Positions 15,250-21,574 of a DNA stretch of 21,574 bases are shown piece after piece (the stretch's first letter is position 1; the number at the start of each line of letters is the position of its first letter). The stretch is from Holosporaceae bacterium (GTDB lineage: Bacteria; Pseudomonadota; Alphaproteobacteria; UBA3830), in the NCBI GenBank assembly GCA_031265715.1, contig JAISCG010000131.1, positions 1 to 21,574 of the forward strand, given 5' to 3'. Below the pieces are notes generated by a model that was given only the letters and a program-made list of their open reading frames with translations, did no database searches and was not told the DNA's origin. The translations under genes were made by a program, and so were the position numbers.

Positions 15250-16083
15250 ATGTGTATTTATAGAATGTTGTCTGCTGTCGTTATGACCGGTTTTTTGTGG
15301 GGTACGGTAACCGATACAAGTGCGATGATTCCAGATCCCCGGGATGAGCAAATAATCGCATTGCAAAAAGAGCGTGATTTCTACATTGCAAAAGCCGACT
15401 ACCTACAAAAAACGGCTATCATACAGCAGATATTTAGGGGAATATCGTCGGCTCTTTGGGTGGATCCTGTCTATAGGTCTCCATCGATTATCGCTTGGAA
15501 TTTATCAAACAACACGATAGATGGAAATGTATGGCGGCAATTTCTTTGTGCTATGAGGTATTTTGGAGGGAATACCAATGCTGATATTCACAATTTAGTT
15601 AGTGTTGACGGTACTCCCGGTGTTGCAGTCGCTCAATTTATGTCACACATTCCGAATCCTGTTGATAGAGTGTACACAGTAGACGCTGTTCCCGCTCCGG
15701 TTCCGAATGTAAATGCGGTACTTGCCAGTTTTGTCGGAGCACATACTATCGACAATATAATGTCAATCGCAGAAGGTGATTTATTGAATGGATTCCGGGA
15801 TCTTAGAGGCTTTATTGGTGATAATTTTCCAAATTTAGCCTATGTGTTGAAACATATAGGAGAGAATGATTTTTACGATATAAGAAATGCTTCAAACTTT
15901 AATAATACTAGTATCGCCGGTAATGCCGCAAACATACGATATGATCTCGGATTTAGTATTTCTGAAATATTTGATGCAAACAGACCTTTCGAAGAATTAG
16001 ATAGCCTAAGCGAATTAGGTATATCAAACGATAGTGACAGACAGACAGTTGTAATGGAAGAAATTAGAAAAATATATTACTAG
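15250..16083 (+). CDS. Secreted protein carrying the same domain as the barrel insert
   Basis: The 277-residue product has a signal peptide (hydrophobic core about 8-20, probable cleavage after TDTSA at 25). A short charged linker (26-47) leads into a domain (about 48-277) that aligns over its full length with residues 139-368 of the preceding barrel protein. Conserved landmarks are KADYLQKTAIIQQ, NVWRQFLCAMRYFGGN, HIPNPVDRVYTVDA and DLGFSISEIFD. It ends where the domain ends, with no barrel strands, so it should be periplasmic or exported. I do not recognise the domain. GGAG lies 7 bases before the ATG, and the gene has its own promoter. Confidence 0.8.
   Translation: MCIYRMLSAVVMTGFLWGTVTDTSAMIPDPRDEQIIALQKERDFYIAKADYLQKTAIIQQIFRGISSALWVDPVYRSPSIIAWNLSNNTIDGNVWRQFLCAMRYFGGNTNADIHNLVSVDGTPGVAVAQFMSHIPNPVDRVYTVDAVPAPVPNVNAVLASFVGAHTIDNIMSIAEGDLLNGFRDLRGFIGDNFPNLAYVLKHIGENDFYDIRNASNFNNTSIAGNAANIRYDLGFSISEIFDANRPFEELDSLSELGISNDSDRQTVVMEEIRKIYY
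15523..15839 (+). repeat. Near-identical block, copy B (partner 14201-14517)
   Basis: See 14201-14517. The block covers residues from NVWRQ to FPNLA of the domain. Its sharp edges inside two otherwise diverged copies point to gene conversion. Confidence 0.9.
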
Positions 16084-16162
16084 TATTGTAAACTAATAGT
16101 TTTCATATTGTTTTGGTAGTATGTTTTTTGTTGAATAAAAAATAGATTTATTTGATTGTTTT

Positions 16163-16190
16163 TTGTTTTTTGTTAATCTTTTTGTATTAT
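16163..16190 (+). promoter_or_regulatory. Possible promoter of the first tandem secreted gene
   Basis: TTGTTT (16163-16168) and TATTAT (16185-16190) are 16 bases apart in a T-rich spacer. The 141-base gap 16084-16224 shows no other feature. Confidence 0.35.
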
Positions 16191-16224
16191 TATCTATTTC
16201 ATGAGTAAATAAGGAGTACAGATA

Positions 16225-17499
16225 ATGAAAGTAAAAAAAATGTTGTGCGCGACAGTGGTAGCCATGTTTGTTGGAATTACAGTTGATGTTGGGGGTATGT
16301 TGCACCCGGTTGTACCTGGCACTTTCGGAAAAATGAATGATGGTCTTACCTATACAGAGGCAAATGATCAACATTTGCCGCAAGCGGTTGCGGCGCAGCA
16401 ATTAGCGAACAGATTACTTGGAAATGACATCAGTCCCGGTATGGGGGTTGATTCTAAAATTACACGAGTTTTTAACGCTGCTCTAGCTAAGACCGGTATG
16501 GATGCAGAAGAGTTAGCTTTCGAGCTTTTGAATTGGCCGGATTCGCCAATTGCAGCTAAACAATGCAGCCTGCAACCTCTGCTTGGGCAAAATTGGACTG
16601 CACTAAAAATAGTAAGGGAAGTTCTTATGCGCATCGAGGCAGCAGCAAGTCAAATAAGTGAAAGAAATGCTTGGACTAGAGGAGCACGTGAAAGAGCAAT
16701 AGTTATGTCTATAGACAGATTGCGTGATATAGATTATGCTATCATTGATATTCTTGGTCGTTTGAACGAAAAGATCGCTCTAGTCAATAATAGCGCAGAC
16801 AATCTTAGAGAAAAGCTGTGTCGTAAAATAGCAATTATTGATGCTGCCAAGGACGAGCTTGCGGCAGTTGACCATACTGTTGACTTCGGTAGATTTCTGA
16901 ATCAAGAGGTTGGCAGAGCTGTAGCAAGAACGCAGAGTTTATCTCGTGGGTTACCTGCAAGCATTGATAGTTACCAATCAAAGATTAAATTAAGGGATGA
17001 AACCGGAGGGCGAGAGAGTGCTGCGGTAGACCTTGCACATGCAACAAAGCAAATACTTATCCAAGCTATTAATGCTCACATAATTGCTGTACGTGGCGAA
17101 ATTATATTATTTGCCAACGATGAAAGAACAAGTCAAGAGGACTTGATATCTTTGTACAGTGACCTCGGTCTCTTAATTTATGACCAATCTACAAAAACAG
17201 GAATGTCTACGCCAAAAGACTTGTTTGAGATTTATGGACTTCCTGCCAGTATTATTGGCCGTTTTAGTAGAGATGGAAAAAGAGATGAAGAATTTGAGTG
17301 GAAAATGTATTGGTCGCTTCCATCGGAAATAACAGATAGATCAAGTGGTGACCGTGATGATGAATATAAGATTCCGATGCCGGCTCCGATTTCCGATCCT
17401 ATGAGAAGAAGTGTTCTTGGTATTCCTCGTACTTCTGCGATAACAAGTGTTAAAGATGATGCATGGGGACTTGGCAAAATTGATGACCATATTTGGTAA
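16225..17499 (+). CDS. Secreted protein of unknown family, first of a tandem pair
   Basis: The 424-residue product has a signal peptide (basic start MKVKK, hydrophobic core 7-20, probable cleavage near 24). Residues 28-158 form a module conserved in the next gene, with PGTFGKMNDGLTYTEAN, QQLANRLLGND, PGMGVDSKIT, ELAFELLNWPDSPIAAK and RNAWTRGARERA. Residues about 160-300 look like long helices and align only loosely with the neighbour. The last 120 residues are absent from the neighbour and end in a polar, proline-containing tail. No enzyme motif is visible. AAGGAG lies 8 bases before the ATG. Family and function unknown; export is inferred from the signal peptide. Confidence 0.8.
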   Translation: MKVKKMLCATVVAMFVGITVDVGGMLHPVVPGTFGKMNDGLTYTEANDQHLPQAVAAQQLANRLLGNDISPGMGVDSKITRVFNAALAKTGMDAEELAFELLNWPDSPIAAKQCSLQPLLGQNWTALKIVREVLMRIEAAASQISERNAWTRGARERAIVMSIDRLRDIDYAIIDILGRLNEKIALVNNSADNLREKLCRKIAIIDAAKDELAAVDHTVDFGRFLNQEVGRAVARTQSLSRGLPASIDSYQSKIKLRDETGGRESAAVDLAHATKQILIQAINAHIIAVRGEIILFANDERTSQEDLISLYSDLGLLIYDQSTKTGMSTPKDLFEIYGLPASIIGRFSRDGKRDEEFEWKMYWSLPSEITDRSSGDRDDEYKIPMPAPISDPMRRSVLGIPRTSAITSVKDDAWGLGKIDDHIW

Positions 17500-17586
17500 T
17501 TTGCTGTTGCATACGCTTTGTTATATTGGTTTTATGCAGGTGATGCAGTTTGTGTGTCACTTGCGCAGTGAATAATAGGTGATACA

Positions 17587-18501
17587 TTGAGGACAGAAAA
17601 TACATTGTTATTGCTATCAGGTGCAGTTGCCTTCATAGGATTAGGTGTTGAAGCTATGCTGATATCGGTTACACCTGGTACTTTTGGAAAAATGAATAAT
17701 GGTCTTGCCTACTCAGAGGCGAATACTGGGCATATGCCACAAGCCGCTGTAGCACAGCAACTGGCTAGTAGACTATTGGGAAATGATCATAATCCCGGTA
17801 TGGGGGTTAATTCTAAAATCACGCAAGTTTTTACTGCGGCTTTGGTCGAAACAGGTATGAGTGCAGAAGAATTAGCTTTTGAGCTTTTGAATTGGCCGGA
17901 TTCGCCAATTGCAGCAAAACGGTGCAATTTGCAACCATTATTGGAACAAGATTGGACTACACTAAAGATAGCAAGAGAAATCATTGCACATATTGAAGCA
18001 GCCACAATTCAAATATCGCAGCGTAACGCGTGGACGAGATGGGCACGAGAGCGGGCGGTGGTGGATTCCGTCGGAAAATTATCTGAAATAGACGATGGTG
18101 TGGCGAAAACTCTATCGGAGTTGGATAGCAGCATCGCAAAAATCGGAAAAACTCTTCCGCCGGCAGAGCAGCTGAGGCAAAAAATCCGTCTTATTTCTGA
18201 GGCTATCGGAAAAATCAAAAGTACCGAAATAATTGTAGATTTTGATGCGTCTCTGGAACATGAAAGAGCTGCTGCTGCCGCCAAAGCCGACGAATTAACC
18301 GCCGGAGATCCGCGTCTTGTCGATCATAGACCGTCTATGAAATCGGGTTTAGATCACGGACGAGAGTACGAAGCCGTACAAGTTGCCAAAAAAGCAAAAG
18401 ATGACCTGATCTCGGGCATAACGACACGCATGAACTCACTGCTTGAAGATATAAATTCGATTTTGCAAGAACAAACCGTACCCGTATTAAAGAGCTTGTG
18501 A
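17587..18501 (+). CDS. Secreted paralogue of the preceding gene, TTG start
   Basis: The 304-residue product probably starts with TTG at 17587, preceded by AGGTG. A signal peptide (hydrophobic core 7-22, possible cleavage after VEA at 23) leads into the same module as the previous gene (about 27-158), including a stretch of 35 identical bases (17881-17915 against 16522-16556). The C-terminal half is helical and Ala/Lys/Glu-rich, and aligns only distantly. It stops about 120 residues earlier. From about 18010 onward the DNA is more GC-rich than the first half, which suggests a mosaic history. A TCACT/AGTGA hairpin (17557-17571) lies in the spacer. The Sel1 gene follows after 11 bases. Function unknown. 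Confidence 0.75.
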   Translation: MRTENTLLLLSGAVAFIGLGVEAMLISVTPGTFGKMNNGLAYSEANTGHMPQAAVAQQLASRLLGNDHNPGMGVNSKITQVFTAALVETGMSAEELAFELLNWPDSPIAAKRCNLQPLLEQDWTTLKIAREIIAHIEAATIQISQRNAWTRWARERAVVDSVGKLSEIDDGVAKTLSELDSSIAKIGKTLPPAEQLRQKIRLISEAIGKIKSTEIIVDFDASLEHERAAAAAKADELTAGDPRLVDHRPSMKSGLDHGREYEAVQVAKKAKDDLISGITTRMNSLLEDINSILQEQTVPVLKSL

Positions 18502-18512
18502 GGAGAACTTGT

Positions 18513-19265
18513 ATGAATAAATACATAAAAAACCTGCATATCAAGTCAGAAAGCGGAGATACCGATGCACAGAATACACTTGGTGTATGCTATGCAGTTG
18601 GGGATGGCGTGGAACAGGATTTTGAAAAAGCTTTCTACTGGTATATGAAAAGTGCTGAGAAGGGGCATGCAATGGCGCAGCTGAATGTCGCCGGCATGTA
18701 TGGTAGAGGCTGTGGAACCGTAAAAAACCTATCCGAGATGATGGAATGGCTTCAAAGAGCACTGGATCAAAATCTTGATGTGGCTCAATGCAATATGGGG
18801 TACATGTACGCAACTGGAGATTACGGTGTAACGCAGGATTTTGAGAAGGCTTTTTATTTTTATATGAAAGCAGCGGAGCAGGGTTATCCGGACGCACAAT
18901 ACGAGATAGGAATGATGTACGAGAGAGGAGAGTACGTCAAAGAGGATCTTGCAGAAGCTCACAGATGGTATCTGATGTCGGCGAAAAGCGGTTTGGCAAA
19001 AGCGCAATATGTTGTGGCTGCCCAATATGCTTGTGGCATAGGAGTGAAAACAGACCATAAAAAAGCATTTAAATGGTGTACAAAAGCTGCAAAACAGGGA
19101 TATGCTCCTGCTCAATTTAATCTTGGGTGCATGTATGCTGACGATTACCAAGAAATAAAGCAAGATGCCGAAGAAGCCGAAAAATGTTTTATAAGATCAG
19201 CGGAGCAAGGTTACGAACCGGCAATAGAAAGGCTGAATGCGTACGCTGCGTCCCATAATAGTTGA
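18513..19265 (+). CDS. Sel1-repeat protein
   Basis: The start at ATG 18513 is favoured by GAGGAG 7 bases upstream; a GTG at 18498 overlapping the previous gene is less likely. The 250-residue product consists almost entirely of six Sel1-like repeats of 36-37 residues (from about 15 to 233), each with A-x-LGxxY and W/F-x-x-A-A-x-x-G type positions, for example AQYEIGMMYERGEY and KAAEQGYPDAQ. Sel1 repeats form helical solenoids for protein-protein contact and are frequent in symbiont and pathogen effectors. There is no signal peptide or catalytic domain. Close spacing to the preceding secreted gene suggests co-transcription, and it may act as a scaffold or chaperone for its neighbours, which is only inference. 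Confidence 0.9.
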   Translation: MNKYIKNLHIKSESGDTDAQNTLGVCYAVGDGVEQDFEKAFYWYMKSAEKGHAMAQLNVAGMYGRGCGTVKNLSEMMEWLQRALDQNLDVAQCNMGYMYATGDYGVTQDFEKAFYFYMKAAEQGYPDAQYEIGMMYERGEYVKEDLAEAHRWYLMSAKSGLAKAQYVVAAQYACGIGVKTDHKKAFKWCTKAAKQGYAPAQFNLGCMYADDYQEIKQDAEEAEKCFIRSAEQGYEPAIERLNAYAASHNS

Positions 19266-19343
19266 TTGACGCCACTTGGTTCTTGCATAAGAAATCGGAG
19301 GTTGTTTTTCCGCAACTCCGAGTGTAAAAAATCTCCATCTCAT

Positions 19344-19380
19344 CGGAGTTCGATGTTGCACTTTAGGATTGAAGAGGCGA
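19344..19380 (+). repeat. Copy 2 of a dispersed CGGAGTTCGAT repeat
   Basis: CGGAGTTCGATGTTGCA is followed by a diverged stretch and TTGAAGAGGCGA. It matches the element at 7976-8022 in the same order, apart from the 10-base insertion there. Confidence 0.45.
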
Positions 19381-19480
19381 TCTGCCAAAAATATTTTTCG
19401 TATGCTTTATTTGCTTCTTTAAGTTTTAAAAAAAATTGGTATAATCCAGTGCTTGTGTAGTAATATATTAACTATTTGTT

Positions 19481-19489
19481 TGGTATACT
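19481..19489 (+). promoter_or_regulatory. Extended -10 promoter of tRNA-Pro
   Basis: TGG directly before TATACT (19484-19489) forms an extended -10 element 11 bases ahead of the tRNA. No consensus -35 box is seen, which fits extended -10 promoters. Confidence 0.45.
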
Positions 19490-19500
19490 GCACAATAGAG

Positions 19501-19577
19501 CGGAGCATAGCTCAGTCAGGTAGAGCACAGCCTTCGGGAGGCTGGGGTCGGAGGTTCGAATCCTCTTGCTCCGACCA
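19501..19577 (+). tRNA. tRNA-Pro (anticodon CGG)
   Basis: The cloverleaf folds completely. Acceptor CGGAGCA pairs with TGCTCCG. A D-arm has AGCTC...GAGCA. The anticodon stem CAGCC/GGCTG closes the loop TTCGGGA with anticodon CGG. The T-arm GGAGG/CCTCT closes TTCGAAT. The discriminator is A and CCA is encoded. It reads the proline codon CCG. Confidence 0.95.
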
Positions 19578-19601
19578 TGGTAAATTATTTAGGTGAGTAA
19601 A

Positions 19602-20771
19602 ATGAAAAGTTCCTCTAAGCGAAATCGCTATCTTCTGTGGACAGGTCTTATCGTTGCGGTGGGGGTCGCGGGCGTTATTGTGTACAAAAAAGTAACCGAA
19701 GATAAAGAAAACAAATTTTCGTTTACTCCTCCTGCCGTCACCGCAAGTTCGGCCACGTTCGGCCCGGTATCGAAATACATCAACGCCATAGGTACGTTGC
19801 GTCCGTTTGACTCCGTCGTTATCAAATCGGAGGTCAACGCAAAAATTGAAAAAATATCTTTTTCGGAGGGAACTCTCGTTAAAGAAAATGATCTGCTGAT
19901 CGAACTGGACGATTCCGCCGCAAAGGCGCAATTAATGGAGGCCGAAGCCCAGTATCGAAAAGCAAAATGCGAATTTGAGCCCGCGGAAAAGCTGGCGGAT
20001 AAGGGAGTCATGGCTCGCCTCACGAGAGATACAAAAAAAGCCGAAATGGATATGGCCGCCGCCCGCGTCAGTTCTAACAGAAGCATTCTGGAAAAACACA
20101 AAATCTACGCACCCTTCGGAGGCATCGCAGGTTTGATCGATATCAGCAAGGGTCAGTTTGTTTCTGCCGGAAACGAATTGGCGAAAATTGTGGATTGTCA
20201 TCCACTGAAAGTAGATTTTAAAGTAACCGAAGCGGACGTCGAAAAAATTTACGTCGGACAGGAAATGCAGGTTTCGATCGGAGGAGACAGCACCAAGGTA
20301 TTCAGCGCAAAAATTACGGCGATAGATCCGGAAAGCGACAAAGTTTCCCACAGTTTTGATGTGAGAGGCACTCTGGATGTACCGGAAGATGTGGCAACCG
20401 CATCTCAGATGTTGAAACCGGGAAAATTCGTCAGTGTTAAAATCCCGATTGACGGCGATCAGCAGGGAATCGTTGTTCCCGAAAGCGCTCTGGAAAAAAT
20501 CGGAGATGAAGACACGTTGTATCGCATCGTCGACGGCGTAGCGATCAGAACTTTGGTAACCGTCGGAACGCGACGCGACGGCAACGTCGAAATTATCACC
20601 GGAGTGAACGAGGGCGAACCGGTAATAACCAGCGGTCAGTCGGGCGTTCTGGACGGAAAAGAAGTTTCTGTTAAGAGCAGTGCCTCGACCTCAGACGTGG
20701 TCAAAGCCATGGAGGAAATAAACAAACAACGAAAAGCAGCTCCTCCAAAACAGCAAGCCAAAGGAAAATAA
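19602..20771 (+). CDS. RND efflux periplasmic adaptor (membrane-fusion protein)
   Basis: ATG at 19602 has AGGTGAG just upstream; the GTG at 19593 lies inside that site and is less likely. The 389-residue product has a basic N-terminus, one membrane anchor (about 11-28) and no lipobox. The HlyD/AcrA plan follows. A lipoyl-like half (GTLRPFDSVVIKSEVNAKIE) leads to a helical hairpin (about 100-165) and the second lipoyl half (IYAPFGGIAGLIDISKGQFV). Beta-barrel and membrane-proximal domains (DFKVTEADVEKIYVGQ; VVPESALEKIGDEDTLYRI; TVGTRRDGNVEIITGVNEGE) complete it. It links the inner-membrane pump encoded 3 bases downstream to an outer-membrane channel that is not in the window. The pump substrate is unknown. 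Confidence 0.92.
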   Translation: MKSSSKRNRYLLWTGLIVAVGVAGVIVYKKVTEDKENKFSFTPPAVTASSATFGPVSKYINAIGTLRPFDSVVIKSEVNAKIEKISFSEGTLVKENDLLIELDDSAAKAQLMEAEAQYRKAKCEFEPAEKLADKGVMARLTRDTKKAEMDMAAARVSSNRSILEKHKIYAPFGGIAGLIDISKGQFVSAGNELAKIVDCHPLKVDFKVTEADVEKIYVGQEMQVSIGGDSTKVFSAKITAIDPESDKVSHSFDVRGTLDVPEDVATASQMLKPGKFVSVKIPIDGDQQGIVVPESALEKIGDEDTLYRIVDGVAIRTLVTVGTRRDGNVEIITGVNEGEPVITSGQSGVLDGKEVSVKSSASTSDVVKAMEEINKQRKAAPPKQQAKGK

Positions 20772-20774
20772 CCC

Positions 20775-21574
20775 ATGCAAATAAGTGAGCTTTGCATAAA
20801 AAGGCCTGTTTTTTCCACAGTTTTAACGCTTATGATCGTTGTTCTGGGAATAATATGCCAAACAAAACTTCCGATACGTAAGGATCCGAAAATCGAGAGA
20901 TCGATAATTGTCGTTGAGACGGAATTTCCAGGCGCCAGCCCTAAAGTCGTCGAAACTCAGATCACAAAAATATTGGAGGGGGAATTTTCGACAATTCCGG
21001 GAATCGAACTTATAAAATCGCACAGCACCAACCAAAAAAGCGAAATCATCATGGAGTTTGTTCCGGAAAGAACCGTGGACGGAGCATCTTCGGACGTACG
21101 CGACAGACTTTCGATGGCTCGCAATCGATTGCCCCACGGCATTCCGGAACCTATCATCAGAAAAAGCAGCAACGATTCGACGGCCGGCGTGTACATCGGA
21201 TTTACCAGCGATAATCACACGATCGACGATCTGCGCGATTACGTGGAAAAGTACATAAAATCGAAATTTGAGGTACTTTCGGGGGTCGGGCACGTGATGC
21301 CGTCCGGAGGTAACGTAAAATCGATGAGAGTGTATGTTGATCCGCAGAGTTTGGCTGCCTACGGGTATACTCCGAACGATGTGGTGGAAACGATCATGAG
21401 TCAGCACATCCAGAGGCCGTGCGGACGTCTCATCAGCCGAGACAGAGAGTTCATGCTGGTGGCCAACGGAGAGCTCAGCAAACCGGAAGAATTTGATGAA
21501 ATCGTTCTGCCGTCAAACGGAAGAGGGAAAGTCGTCCGCATAAAAGACATCGGAAAATCCAAGCTTGTGGCGGA
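20775..21574 (+). CDS. RND (AcrB/HAE1-type) efflux pump, 5' part
   Basis: The frame opens with ATG at 20775 and is still open at the window end (266 codons). The product begins MQISELCIKRPVFSTVLTLM, the hallmark start of RND pumps: a short helix, then the first transmembrane segment (about 11-28). The porter domain follows, with VETEFPGASPKVVETQIT, LEGEFSTIPGIE, RDRLSMARNRLP and GYTPNDVVETI. It takes protons in to drive export across the inner membrane. It follows the adaptor gene after 3 bases with AAGGA upstream, forming a typical efflux operon. Only about a quarter of the expected length of roughly 1030 residues is visible. Confidence 0.93.
   Translation, partial: MQISELCIKRPVFSTVLTLMIVVLGIICQTKLPIRKDPKIERSIIVVETEFPGASPKVVETQITKILEGEFSTIPGIELIKSHSTNQKSEIIMEFVPERTVDGASSDVRDRLSMARNRLPHGIPEPIIRKSSNDSTAGVYIGFTSDNHTIDDLRDYVEKYIKSKFEVLSGVGHVMPSGGNVKSMRVYVDPQSLAAYGYTPNDVVETIMSQHIQRPCGRLISRDREFMLVANGELSKPEEFDEIVLPSNGRGKVVRIKDIGKSKLVA

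Larger units (their letters stand above)
19266..19500. other. Intergenic region before tRNA-Pro with hairpin and repeat
   Basis: A hairpin pairs CGGAGGTTG (19296-19304) with CAACTCCG (19313-19320) with one bulged base. No T-tract follows, so termination of the Sel1 gene here is uncertain. The repeat at 19344-19380 and the tRNA promoter follow. No gene is supported. Confidence 0.45.

Noticed and set aside
13652..16083. Reading the free-domain gene as a truncated pseudogene of the barrel gene
   Set aside because: It has its own signal peptide, a near-consensus promoter, a good ribosome-binding site, no frameshift, and ends at the domain boundary.
19512..19931. Minus-strand 139-residue frame ending in EDSNLRPQPPEGCALPD
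   Set aside because: This ending is the familiar antisense translation of a tRNA gene; the frame is a shadow of tRNA-Pro and the efflux adaptor.
20823..21407. Minus-strand 194-residue frame
   Set aside because: Antisense to the RND pump gene, which has unmistakable family motifs and continues to the window edge.

Overview
The window looks like a stretch of chromosome from a low-GC, probably host-associated alphaproteobacterium; a Rickettsiales- or Holosporales-type endosymbiont is my best guess. This is inferred from gene content and no taxonomic marker is decisive. The supporting signs are a XRE regulator and a long-form HPF of alphaproteobacterial style, a dispersed GAAGCAATCC/GGATTGCTTC palindrome, Sel1 repeats, several small secreted proteins without recognisable families, and a secreted permuted NlpC/P60-like protein whose C-terminus resembles a eukaryotic prenylation box.

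Layout. Positions 1-4077 hold the start of an unidentified minus-strand gene, a SAM methyltransferase (minus), a XRE regulator (plus), the ribosome hibernation factor hpf (minus, converging on the regulator) and the secreted cysteine-hydrolase-like protein ending in CCLLL. A repeat-rich gap follows (4078-4364). Then comes a 1150-residue SWIM/SNF2 helicase (minus). Diverging from it is a four-gene plus-strand glycan cassette (8056-13532): a capsule-type glycosyltransferase, a NoeA-like protein with a methyltransferase domain, a GDP-mannose 4,6-dehydratase-like enzyme and a GT4 glycosyltransferase. These would build and decorate a surface polysaccharide containing a deoxy- or keto-sugar.

Positions 13652-19265 are the most unusual part. 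The first gene reads as an 8-stranded outer-membrane barrel whose second extracellular loop is replaced by a domain of about 230 residues. The next gene encodes that same domain as a free secreted protein. The two copies share a 317-bp block with only 6 mismatches, set in clearly more diverged flanks, which is the pattern left by recent gene conversion. Two more tandem paralogues follow (16225-17499 and 17587-18501), with signal peptides, a conserved N-terminal module and diverged helical C-terminal parts, and then a six-repeat Sel1 protein.

The right end has tRNA-Pro(CGG) and the start of an RND efflux operon: a membrane-fusion protein, then an inner-membrane pump cut by the window edge.

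The best candidates for undescribed biology are the barrel with an inserted domain beside its free copy, the gene-conversion block, and the CLLL-tailed secreted enzyme.
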